The notes beneath the pieces were generated by a model. The model worked only from the letters and a program-made list of their open reading frames with translations. It did not search any database and was not told the DNA's origin. A DNA stretch of 22,956 bases from CAZYVU01 sp964651435 (GTDB lineage Bacteria; Desulfobacterota; Syntrophorhabdia; Syntrophorhabdales; CAYQXL01), in the NCBI GenBank assembly GCA_964651435.1, contig CAZYVU010000042.1, positions 1 to 22,956 of the forward strand, in the 5' to 3' direction. Of the stretch, positions 14,987 to 22,324 are shown in pieces (position 1 is the stretch's first letter; each line of letters begins with the position of its first letter). Made by a program: the position numbers and the translations under genes.

Positions 14987-15619
14987 TCACAGAATCAGGT
15001 TATTCTTCACCACATAAAGTGTCAGCTCCGCATTCTTCTTCATATCCATCTTTTCCAGAATACGGGTCCGGTAGGTGCTGATGGTCTTTGCGCTCAAGCA
15101 AAGCTCTTCGGCGACTTCACTAACCGACTGGCCCGAGGCGAGCATCATCATGACCTGGTATTCGCGGTTAGAGAGCCGCTCGTGTCGAGGCTTTTCGGCG
15201 CCGGCATCAAGTTCGTAGGCGAGCTTCTCGGCGAGCGACACAGTAACGTATTTGCCTCCACCGGAAACCTTTTGAATAGCCGATATCAACTCATCGGAGG
15301 CACTGGCTTTCGTCAGGTACCCTGCCGCCCCGGCCCGCAGCATCCGCACGGCATATTGCTCTTCGGGATGCATGCTCAAAATAAGGACCGGAAGCTTCGG
15401 GCGCATTGCCTTAATCTCCTCCAAAACCTCGAGCCCGCTTTTGCCCGGCATGGAAATGTCGAGAAGAATCAGATCGTAGTCCTTCTTCATCACCTTGTGG
15501 AGCGTTTCCTGGCCGTTTGCCGCTTCATCCTCCACAACCATCCCCTTCTGGCCTACGAGGATCTGTTTGATGCCTTCACGAACAACGGTATGATCATCGG
15601 CCACAAGAATTCGTATCAT
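14987..15619 (-). CDS. NarL/FixJ-family response regulator with LuxR-type HTH
   Basis: A 210-residue two-component transcription regulator. The receiver domain has the acidic pair DD (8-9), phosphoacceptor Asp54 in LILLDISMPG, LSMHPEEQ around the conserved Ser, and the KAS lysine (YLTKASAS). The C-terminal LuxR HTH reads LSNREYQVMMMLASGQSVSEVAEE followed by LSAKTISTYRTRIL. I chose ATG 15619; AAGG lies six bases upstream. A TTG two codons earlier overlaps the kinase stop and is less likely. The kinase stop codon (15622-15624) is only two bases from this ATG, so the two genes are translated together and form a cognate pair. Its targets are unknown; acs and the GNAT gene are nearby candidates. 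Confidence 0.93.
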   Translation of the reverse strand: MIRILVADDHTVVREGIKQILVGQKGMVVEDEAANGQETLHKVMKKDYDLILLDISMPGKSGLEVLEEIKAMRPKLPVLILSMHPEEQYAVRMLRAGAAGYLTKASASDELISAIQKVSGGGKYVTVSLAEKLAYELDAGAEKPRHERLSNREYQVMMMLASGQSVSEVAEELCLSAKTISTYRTRILEKMDMKKNAELTLYVVKNNLIL

Positions 15620-15621
15620 AG

Positions 15622-17118
15622 TCAACCTTTTCCTCTAACCATGGGTATCCTTACCTGGAGCACCGTTCCCTTTCGCGGCTTCCCCGTTATGCTGACCCTG
15701 CCTCCCCACATATTCACCCGTTCCTTGATGCCCACAATGCCGAACGACTTGGCATCATCGATCTGCCTTGTCGTGATCCCCCTGCCATTATCGGCAACGT
15801 CCAGGCAAAGCTCTCCCCGTCTCTGTACGAGACGCACTTTTACCTTCGTTGCCTCAGCGTGGCGCGCCACGTTCGTCAGGGTTTCCTGAAAAATACGGAA
15901 GACCGTCGTAGCCAAGTCCTTTTCCACCATTGTATCGTCCACGTTGAGGTGGGCCTCGCATTGCACGCCCGCCCTCCCCTGAAACTCCTGGACCTGCCAT
16001 TCCATGGCCGCCGCCAGACCGAGATCATCGAGCAGCGTGGGCCGCAGTTCCGTGGAGATCCGGTGGACGCTGTCTATGGTCGTATCTACGAGGCGTCTCA
16101 TGCGCTGCACCTTGCCTGCAAGGTCCTCATCTTCCGGAGGCAGGCGCTTCCGCACCCAGGCCATATCCATCTGAAGCGCAGAAAGCGACTGGCCCAGCTC
16201 GTCATGTATCTCCCGGGCGATACGCGTACTCTCTTTTTCGCGAATTGACTGGAGATAGATTGAGAGGTTCCGGAGCTGCTCCCGCGACTTCCCCAGCTCT
16301 TCCTGTGCCCGTCTCTGCTCGGTGATGTCTTCGTAAGTAACGACTATGCGCCCCTGCCTTGTCAGCTTCTCTCCGATCCTGGAAGACCTCATACGGCAGA
16401 GTATGTCCTCTCCGTCCTTGCGGCGGCAGTAAAATTCAGAGACGAAGGTGCGCTGGTGCTCCAGGGTGGCGTAGAAGTTACGTCCAATCTCATCGGCCTC
16501 CTGCTCGCTCCTGTAGAAAACGGTTACGCTTTTGCCGATCAAATCCTCGGGCCGCCAGCCGAACACCCCCTCGACGGCTGCATTAGCAAAATTGATCCGT
16601 CGTCTTTCCAGTCCGACGACAGCTTGCGGAATGGCATCTAATATGGAGGCCTTCAACGCATCCAGCTCCTGCAGGCTCTCCTTTGCCTCCTTCTGTTCCG
16701 TAACATCCTTGCAATTCCCCAGTACGGCCCTTTCGCCTCTGAAAATGATAGGCGTTACCGTTTCCATGATCCACCGTATCTCGCCACCCTTCGTCATAAG
16801 GCGATATTCGTACGGCGAAACCCTCATTCCCTTGAGCATGTTGACGGCATTCTTAACGGCCGTACTTCTGTCGGCCGGATGGACAATGGTCAACGGGTCC
16901 ATTCGAAGCATTTCCGCCTCGCTGTAACCCGTGTGCTCCCGCATGTGAAGATTGACGAACTGAAGCTTCGTATTTTGAACAATGTACACCCCCACCTGAA
17001 CATTGTTCGCGAGAATCTTATAGAGCTCATCATCCGAGGTCGCCGGCCCGCAAAGGCTTTCAGCGGCAGGATTCCCCTCGGGGCCAGAGACCGCGCCCAT
17101 GATCCGCTTCTTAACCAC
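15622..17118 (-). CDS. cytoplasmic PAS-PAS sensor histidine kinase (HisKA_3 / NarX-UhpB type)
   Basis: A 498-residue kinase with no membrane segment or signal peptide. Two PAS domains occupy about 30-143 (with IVHPADR and GNCKDVTEQ) and 155-270 (with FGWRPEDLIGK and TYEDITEQ). A coiled linker follows, then a HisKA_3 dimerisation domain with phosphoacceptor His305 in AREIHDELGQSL. The ATPase domain contains FRIFQETLTNVARHA (N box), ADNGRGI (G1) and FGIVGIKERV. The start is GTG at 17118, with GGAGG nine bases upstream. The partner regulator begins at once downstream. With no transmembrane part, the signal must be intracellular: redox, a bound small molecule or a metabolite. Neither PAS has an obvious haem or flavin motif that I can call. 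Confidence 0.93.
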   Translation of the reverse strand: MVKKRIMGAVSGPEGNPAAESLCGPATSDDELYKILANNVQVGVYIVQNTKLQFVNLHMREHTGYSEAEMLRMDPLTIVHPADRSTAVKNAVNMLKGMRVSPYEYRLMTKGGEIRWIMETVTPIIFRGERAVLGNCKDVTEQKEAKESLQELDALKASILDAIPQAVVGLERRRINFANAAVEGVFGWRPEDLIGKSVTVFYRSEQEADEIGRNFYATLEHQRTFVSEFYCRRKDGEDILCRMRSSRIGEKLTRQGRIVVTYEDITEQRRAQEELGKSREQLRNLSIYLQSIREKESTRIAREIHDELGQSLSALQMDMAWVRKRLPPEDEDLAGKVQRMRRLVDTTIDSVHRISTELRPTLLDDLGLAAAMEWQVQEFQGRAGVQCEAHLNVDDTMVEKDLATTVFRIFQETLTNVARHAEATKVKVRLVQRRGELCLDVADNGRGITTRQIDDAKSFGIVGIKERVNMWGGRVSITGKPRKGTVLQVRIPMVRGKG

Positions 17119-17534
17119 GGTTCCCTACCTCCTCTGTTGTCTCATGCCGTCGAGATCGGAAGGTTTCGGTGATGCTCACTGCCTCGTATCATGTCCCGCA
17201 GATCACAGCTCTTTGATCGTTGCCTCGCGGAAGATGTGCCGAAAGTAGCACAAAATTGTAGCACATTGCGCGCCCCAAATAAAGGACGCCATGCCCAATT
17301 TCTCATCCTCCCGCCGGTGGTCTGCGAGAGCAAAAACTAAAAAAATATTCTTAGAAAGGCGGGGAGCGCATTGTGTGGCAGGCTATCCCCTTACTGATTG
17401 GGGAGCAGGAAGAGGGGTCGCCCAATGAGCGAAGCCCCTTCCCTGCTCCGATGCGCGAGACGACCAGAGGGAGGTCGGATGTTCAGCGGTCTGACAGGCC
17501 GCTTCGGTTCCTGCGTTCACCCGTTAGTTCATCA
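17119..17534. other. 416-base gap between the di-haem gene and the histidine kinase gene
   Basis: No credible coding sequence. It contains a large inverted repeat (listed separately), an A-rich stretch near 17332-17347, and small dyads such as GACC-AGAGGGA-GGTC. On the minus strand it should hold the 3' end of the cytochrome transcript and the promoter of the kinase-regulator pair. No clear promoter pair could be chosen. Confidence 0.4.
17397..17452. repeat. large inverted repeat / hairpin
   Basis: GGAGCAGGAAGAGGGG on the left (17402-17417) pairs with CCCCTTCCCTGCTCC on the right (17435-17449) with one bulge. Flanking ATTGG/CCGAT bases extend it and TCGCCCA/TGAGCGA partly close the loop. On the minus strand it lies about 85 bases past the di-haem cytochrome stop. 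A T-rich run appears only about 50 bases further on. Confidence 0.6.
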
Positions 17535-18983
17535 TCAATTATCGGCCTTCGCAGCCTGCTCCGTGGGACAGGCAGAACCTAAGTATATTGAAGATGTGAA
17601 CGGTCCCTGAATAGTCTTGCCGGTTTTAAACCACACATAAATCTCTTTCATACCTTTTCCAAAGCCCAGGCGCCACTGCTTCGTTGGTGAAAAGGGGAAG
17701 GTTCTGCCAAGGCCCCTTATCTTGGAATTACTGATGATCATTTGGGCCGGCGTTGACGGAGGGTTGAGGTTAAGGCTGACGTTTGCATTGGTCGTACAGC
17801 CGGCGTCGCCGTTGATCGATACAGCCCGTATGATGTTCCCATAAACGACGATCTGCTCCTTGTCGATGTATGGCCATCCTGCCTCATAGACGTTGATGTC
17901 CGTGGTGCCGGGAGGAAGAGGCTCCACCTTGATCATAGTGACGGACCTCGACGCAAAGCCCGCATTATGGTCCCACTTGCTGTTGTAAGGCCAAAGGACG
18001 TTCTGGTGTGGCGAGGTGGACGCCTGGTCCGGAGGGCCTTCGTTCTTCTGGGGCGGCACCACGCGGTATGGGCCTTCTCCGTCGAGCTTGTTGCTTGGGC
18101 CAAGTATACCCGGCGTCAGGTAGGCGCCGTCACGCTTTATTGCCAGGATCATCTTAGGCCCGCCGTCGACCACAATGGGATCACCGTTCTTCCTGCCCAT
18201 GCACGAGGGGGCGCTGTAGTCACACCAGCCGATGATAGGGTTGAGGGCCGTATCGGCCGTCGCATCATAATGAAAGGTAGCTGCGGGGTACATCCCATAT
18301 ACATGGTAGAAATTGGGATTTGTGCTGTCCTCGGTCAAGGGATGGTAGGTCGAGAAGCCATCCGGCGCGATGACCTTAATGTTTGTTGCCGTGTCTCCAA
18401 TCCGTGCCTGCGCAAGGATCTCTTCCATGGTGACGCCCGTATACTCTGCGTAAAAATCTCCGGCTTTGGACGTATTCATAAGGAGAAACTGGGTATGCTG
18501 CGCCATGGCCTCCAGTTCCTTTTTACTCAACACAACGGACGGGGCCGTTACCTTGGTCGGGTCGTCAGTCTTGTCGCCCGGATAACGGTTGGCCTTAATC
18601 TCCTCGATATTTGTGAAGCCGTCTCCATCTGAATCCATCTTCTCGATCAGTTTTACGGCCCTTTTGTTTCGTCCCTTGGTCATGTAGTCGATTCCGTATT
18701 GATTCAGAGTAGCCCGTATGTCACCGGATCCGTCATAGCCATACTTATAGTGGCACCACTGGCAGGCACCGAGCGTCGTGGTCTTGCCGCCACTGCTGTA
18801 GCTGCCTCCGGTATGGCAGGTCGTGCAACTGTCCAGCTTCGTCCCCTTCTTGTTCGCATAGGCCGCCAGAAACTGTGCCGAGTCTTTTTCGCCCATGTGC
18901 TGGTACGCCGATAGCGCAAAGGTAGCGGCTAAAGCTACGACCAGCAAGGCTCCGAGGGCCACAAAACGCTTCTTTCCTTTCAC
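17535..18983 (-). CDS. secreted di-haem c-type cytochrome with GEGP motif
   Basis: A 482-residue exported protein. An N-terminal signal segment (about 1-27) is followed by two CxxCH haem sites, C53-T-T-C-H57 and C74-Q-W-C-H78. A calcium-binding-like DSDGDGFTNIEEI loop comes next (117-127), and a large C-terminal domain contains DGEGPYRVVPPQK (301-313). That domain, with GPKMILAIKRDGAYL just before, recalls the molybdopterin-binding fold of sulfite oxidases, but no cofactor ligand can be confirmed. Extra cysteines occur in WCDYSAPSC and AGCTTN. I recall proteins of this layout being described as GEGP-motif di-haem proteins in anaerobic deltaproteobacteria. The GTG start has a perfect AAGGAGG five bases upstream. 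Role: probably periplasmic or extracellular electron transfer, partner unknown. It diverges from the beta-propeller gene. Confidence 0.85.
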   Translation of the reverse strand: MKGKKRFVALGALLVVALAATFALSAYQHMGEKDSAQFLAAYANKKGTKLDSCTTCHTGGSYSSGGKTTTLGACQWCHYKYGYDGSGDIRATLNQYGIDYMTKGRNKRAVKLIEKMDSDGDGFTNIEEIKANRYPGDKTDDPTKVTAPSVVLSKKELEAMAQHTQFLLMNTSKAGDFYAEYTGVTMEEILAQARIGDTATNIKVIAPDGFSTYHPLTEDSTNPNFYHVYGMYPAATFHYDATADTALNPIIGWCDYSAPSCMGRKNGDPIVVDGGPKMILAIKRDGAYLTPGILGPSNKLDGEGPYRVVPPQKNEGPPDQASTSPHQNVLWPYNSKWDHNAGFASRSVTMIKVEPLPPGTTDINVYEAGWPYIDKEQIVVYGNIIRAVSINGDAGCTTNANVSLNLNPPSTPAQMIISNSKIRGLGRTFPFSPTKQWRLGFGKGMKEIYVWFKTGKTIQGPFTSSIYLGSACPTEQAAKADN

Positions 18984-19053
18984 GGAAACCTCCTTATGTA
19001 AGATGGATCATCGCTACTTCAAGTTATCTTCTGTATCATATTATCCTATATTA

Positions 19054-19086
19054 CGTCAAATAGTTACTTTTATACTCTATTTGATG
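19054..19086. promoter_or_regulatory. operator-like dyad in the divergent cytochrome/propeller region
   Basis: CGTCAAATAG (19054-19063) and CTATTTGATG (19077-19086) are complementary at 9 of 10 positions across 13 bases. A third CAAATAG is at 19108-19114. The left half overlaps a TTGACG on the minus strand and the right half is just upstream of the TTGACA of the plus-strand promoter, so one regulator could control both genes. Predicted. Confidence 0.4.
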
Positions 19087-19093
19087 TTTTTGG

Positions 19094-19122
19094 TTGACAT
19101 CATCGGCCAAATAGGGTTATGA
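19094..19122 (+). promoter_or_regulatory. predicted promoter of the beta-propeller gene
   Basis: A perfect -35 TTGACA (19094-19099) is followed after 17 bases by TTATGA (19117-19122), a weak -10. It lies about 50 bases before the ATG. Predicted only. Confidence 0.45.
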
Positions 19123-19174
19123 GGAAAATTGCCCAGCCCAAAAGCGGTCAGAAATGTACCCCGGAGGAGAAAGC

Positions 19175-20833
19175 ATGTCGAAAGAGTGGCTACGCGTGCT
19201 GCTACCAGTTGCGCTTTTTGCTATATGTCTCGGATGTCTCGGCACCGCCCACAGCTCTTCAATGCCCGGCACCCTCAAATGGGCCCATGCCACCAACGCA
19301 GGCATTTACTCCTCCCCCGCCATCGGGGCCGACGGAACGATCTACATAGGGTCCTTGGATGGCAGCATCTATGCTCTTAACGCCGAGGGTACGCTGAAGT
19401 GGTCCTTTGCCACCGGGGACTCCATCGACTCGTCCCCTGCTATCGGCCGCGACGGGACGATTTACATAGGGTCAGGAGATTTCAGGCTTTACGCCATCAA
19501 TGCGGATGGCACGCTGAAATGGTCCTACATGACGGGAGACCGCATACGCTCTTCCCCCGCCATCGGCCCGGACGGAACAATCTACGTGGGGTCAGGAGAC
19601 TACAAACTGCACGCTGTCAACGAGAACGGCATCTTCAAGTGGTCCTTTGCAACGGGAAGGGGAATATACTCCTCTCCTGCTATCGGTCGCGACGGGACGA
19701 TCTACGTGGGATCGTCGGACTCAAAGTTTTATGCGGTCAACCCTGACGGCACGCTGAAGTGGTCCTTTGCCACCGAGGGCGGCATGATCCATTCCTCCCC
19801 CGCCATCGGGGTGGACGGAACCGTCTATGTGGGGTCCCTTGGAGGTCATTTCTGCGCCATCAATCCAGACGGATCCCCTAAGTGGATTTACGAGACCGGC
19901 GGCCGGGTCAGTGCCTCGCCCGCTATCGGGGCCGATGGGATCATCTATGTGGGATCAGGAGAGCGCAGGTTCTATTTCTTTAGCCCCAACGGTATCTCGC
20001 AAAGCTCCATAGAGGGTGCCTCGTGGGGCTTTGCCTCTTCGCCGGCCATCGCAGCCGACGGCACCATCTATGTGGGGGCATCGGACGGCGCCCTGCGCGC
20101 CATCGATCCCGTCACGGGAAAGGACAGCGCCCTTTACGTTACCGGCGACGAGATTGTCTCCGCTCCTACCATCGGGGCTGATGGGACCATCTACGTGGGG
20201 TCCCTGGACGGCAGCCTCTATGCGATTCAGACCTCATCTCCAGGTCCGGCACGCACGGCCTGGCCCATGTTTCGTCACAACTCCCAACATACGGGAAACC
20301 TCGCACCCCCTCTCGACCTTCCAACACTGACGGTGACCACGTCAGGTGGCGGCTTTGTCACGTCAGTACCCACGGGTATAGAATGCGGAAACGCCTGCGC
20401 CGTCCGTTTTAGAAGACCGACGCGCGTCACCCTGCTGCCGGAACCAACACCCGGCCACATCTTCAGCAAATGGTCGGGGGACTGCAAGGGCAAGGGGATG
20501 TGTGTCGTCATCATGGGCAGGGACAGGACGGTGGAAGCGCTGTTTGAAGAAGGCGCCTGCACCTACAGGATTTCACACAAAGGAGCGACCTTGTCCCACA
20601 TGGGGGGAACCATAACCGTTGGGGTAACGGCAAAAGGGTCTACCTATTGCCCCTCGCCGGACATATCCTGGGAGGGCGACTGGATGGGCGTGGCCGACAT
20701 CTTCTTAAAGACAAAAGGGAAAGTGGCCATCACGGTGCCGCAATACAACGGTCCGGCAGCGCGCACCGGCTCCGTGACCATTGGGGCAAACCGGTTCATG
20801 GTAACCCAGAAAAGTCATCCCGCACCCCGTTGA
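19175..20833 (+). CDS. secreted PQQ-like repeat beta-propeller with InlB-type repeat and BACON domain
   Basis: A 552-residue exported protein. After a signal peptide (about 1-26) come eight copies of a unit of about 40 residues, core SSPAIGxDGTIYVGS followed by an AINPDGTLKWSFATG-type strand. These build one beta-propeller of the PQQ/YncE-like class, ending in the typical AWPMFRHNSQHTG. Residues about 383-455 form an InlB B-type/bacterial repeat (TSVPTGIECGNACAV, FSKWSGDCKGKGMC, then VEALFEE) with paired cysteines. The last 90 residues fit a BACON domain (CTYRIS, TVGVTAKG, RTGSVTIGANRFMVTQ). No catalytic residues are evident, so a surface binding or scaffold role is likely. The start at 19175 is set by GGAGGAG five bases upstream; an ATG seven codons earlier lacks this. 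The DNA also repeats with a 120-base period. Confidence 0.85.
   Translation: MSKEWLRVLLPVALFAICLGCLGTAHSSSMPGTLKWAHATNAGIYSSPAIGADGTIYIGSLDGSIYALNAEGTLKWSFATGDSIDSSPAIGRDGTIYIGSGDFRLYAINADGTLKWSYMTGDRIRSSPAIGPDGTIYVGSGDYKLHAVNENGIFKWSFATGRGIYSSPAIGRDGTIYVGSSDSKFYAVNPDGTLKWSFATEGGMIHSSPAIGVDGTVYVGSLGGHFCAINPDGSPKWIYETGGRVSASPAIGADGIIYVGSGERRFYFFSPNGISQSSIEGASWGFASSPAIAADGTIYVGASDGALRAIDPVTGKDSALYVTGDEIVSAPTIGADGTIYVGSLDGSLYAIQTSSPGPARTAWPMFRHNSQHTGNLAPPLDLPTLTVTTSGGGFVTSVPTGIECGNACAVRFRRPTRVTLLPEPTPGHIFSKWSGDCKGKGMCVVIMGRDRTVEALFEEGACTYRISHKGATLSHMGGTITVGVTAKGSTYCPSPDISWEGDWMGVADIFLKTKGKVAITVPQYNGPAARTGSVTIGANRFMVTQKSHPAPR
19310..20210 (+). repeat. in-gene tandem repeat of about 120 bases, eight copies
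   Basis: A DNA unit encoding SSPAIG-DGTIY-GS recurs near 19310, 19430, 19550, 19670, 19794, 19913, 20036 and 20158. Spacing is 120 bases for the first four and 119-124 afterwards. The first four copies are the most alike at base level, suggesting recent duplication or homogenisation. The repeats are entirely within the propeller coding sequence. Confidence 0.8.
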
Positions 20834-20839
20834 TCCCAT

Positions 20840-20864
20840 GCCCCTTTGCAGGCAGCAAAGGGGC
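20840..20864 (+). terminator. strong hairpin after the propeller gene
   Basis: GCCCCTTTGC and GCAAAGGGGC form a perfect 10-bp stem with an AGGCA loop, starting seven bases after the stop. The sequence after it (TCCACTTTCACC) lacks a clean T-run, so termination may be partial. Confidence 0.65.
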
Positions 20865-20925
20865 TCCACTTTCACCACCCTACGCTACGGGTCGTTAGAA
20901 ACCAGAGGAAGTCTAACCAACAAAA

Positions 20926-20934
20926 TGGTATAAT
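20926..20934 (+). promoter_or_regulatory. predicted extended -10 promoter
   Basis: TGGTATAAT combines a perfect TATAAT (20929-20934) with the TGn extension, 62 bases before the ATG of the next gene. The -35 region is weak (AGGAAG), as expected for an extended -10 promoter. Confidence 0.55.
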
Positions 20935-20996
20935 AAGGCCCCAGCTTGGGCAGACGCTTTGAAATATTCCACAAATATCCAAGTCATAGGATTAAG

Positions 20997-22178
20997 ATGA
21001 GCAAACATACCCGTTTCAACCAAATACTGGCCTGCATCATTCTTGCCCTGTTCGCGATTTTAGCGCATCAACCCGCTTCAGCTCTTTCCTCGGCGGATCT
21101 TGCCGCCTCGGCAAACGATGCCGCCCTCAAACTGGTCGAGTTCTGCAACGAGCCCAAGGGCGGCCTTGACGAACAGGCCCTTGCCACCGTCGTTGACTAC
21201 GTTTTGGCTTCCAAAAAAAGTAGGGAGCACGCCCTCCCGTCAGCACACAAATCTACTGGGGCCTATTACGAGTTCGACACAAGAATTCCTTTTCCCCGCT
21301 TTGCCGAATATTCGTACAATCCCCTCATACCGACAGTGATCACGAGGCCATCATCGGTCCGCTACTCCACCTGGGCCGGTTTGCGAGATGAATCACAGAG
21401 GCTGGTCGGAGCATGGAGACCCATTCCCGCAGGCGCGCCTCCAATAGTCATCCACGGCTCTCAGCGGGAAAGCGATACGCCGGACTTGAATGCCCGCGTC
21501 TACCACGAGTACGACCTGAAGCGAACTCTCATCTTGTTTAACCACAAGGACCATCAGGTCATCGTCTCCGTGTCAAAACAGGCCGGCAAGTCCGACGTGG
21601 GAAAAAAGGGCGGTATTATCGGCAATGACAACGATTGGAGCTATTACTACTCAGGCGTACCCGGTTCTCCGCAAACGGGCCTCGGATGGGTAAAGTCCTA
21701 CATCTACGATTCCTTTTCCGTTGGCGTCTATGTAGAATCGGGCACTGCGCCGGCCGCAGTAAGGGCTGGCGTCTTCAGTTGGCTTTCCGCAGGCTGGTCG
21801 GGGATCAACTTTGTCAAATCGAGTCACATCCTCGGTGGGCTGCGCAGATTCGGACAGGCGGCCAAAACAATACTGGAATCGCCCCACCTGCCGGCACCTA
21901 ACCAGATAGCCGCCGTTTCTCAATGGCTAGCCCATATGCCTGCGAGCGAGTTGGCGAAAAGATATGCCGCCCTGCAGCAAGCCGTACGATCTTCCGCCGT
22001 GCGGGCCGGCATGATCAGCAAAGCCTCGTCAAATGAGCAGGCTTCGTCTTCCAATACGCCGAAGGATCAGATGGTCGAGGAGCTAATGCTGGAATATCTC
22101 AAAATAGCCCTGGGGAAGCCCGCATTGCTTGGGCACCACTTTTTTGCCCTGCCCTCCAAGCCCGTTCCTCTTTCCTAA
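20997..22178 (+). CDS. secreted protein of unknown function
   Basis: A 393-residue protein I do not recognise. A signal peptide covers about residues 1-30 (ILACIILALFAIL, cut near ASA). The mature part is rich in Ser, Ala, Tyr and Trp. A central beta-rich stretch (about 165-255) contains YHEYDLKRTLILFNHKDHQVIVSV, then NDNDWSYYYSGVPG and SYIYDSFSVGVYVESG. The last third is helical and contains AKRYAALQQAVRSSAVRA. There are only two cysteines (one in the signal region, one in EFCNEPKGG), so it is not haem- or disulfide-based. The start at 20997 follows AGGA and gives a proper signal peptide; the longer reading frame from 20946 begins near the predicted transcription start. It has its own promoter and terminator-like hairpin. 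Confidence 0.75.
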   Translation: MSKHTRFNQILACIILALFAILAHQPASALSSADLAASANDAALKLVEFCNEPKGGLDEQALATVVDYVLASKKSREHALPSAHKSTGAYYEFDTRIPFPRFAEYSYNPLIPTVITRPSSVRYSTWAGLRDESQRLVGAWRPIPAGAPPIVIHGSQRESDTPDLNARVYHEYDLKRTLILFNHKDHQVIVSVSKQAGKSDVGKKGGIIGNDNDWSYYYSGVPGSPQTGLGWVKSYIYDSFSVGVYVESGTAPAAVRAGVFSWLSAGWSGINFVKSSHILGGLRRFGQAAKTILESPHLPAPNQIAAVSQWLAHMPASELAKRYAALQQAVRSSAVRAGMISKASSNEQASSSNTPKDQMVEELMLEYLKIALGKPALLGHHFFALPSKPVPLS

Positions 22179-22184
22179 GCGCAG

Positions 22185-22225
22185 CCTGTCGGCATCCTCC
22201 GGCGGTGTCCAAGCCGGATGACAGG
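22185..22225 (+). terminator. hairpin after the unknown secreted gene
   Basis: TCCGGC (22198-22203) pairs with GCCGGA (22213-22218), and the outer CCTGT (22185-22189) pairs with ACAGG (22221-22225). The structure starts seven bases after the stop. An A-rich stretch rather than T-run follows, so it is only a likely 3' end. Confidence 0.45.
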
Positions 22226-22240
22226 AGAAACCAAAAAAGC

Positions 22241-22268
22241 TTGCATCGGTTGACTCATAGCGTATACT
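22241..22268 (+). promoter_or_regulatory. predicted sigma70 promoter of the last gene
   Basis: TTGCAT (22241-22246), 16 bases, then TATACT (22263-22268; 5 of 6 to consensus). It lies about 57 bases before the chosen start codon. Confidence 0.5.
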
Positions 22269-22324
22269 TACCTTAGGGGGCAGTGTTTAAGCCCTGACAC
22301 ACCACACGAAAAGGAGATATGACC

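Noticed and set aside
19310..20210. CRISPR-like or satellite repeat array
   Set aside because: The period is the 40-codon blade of one continuous open reading frame, with no unique spacers.
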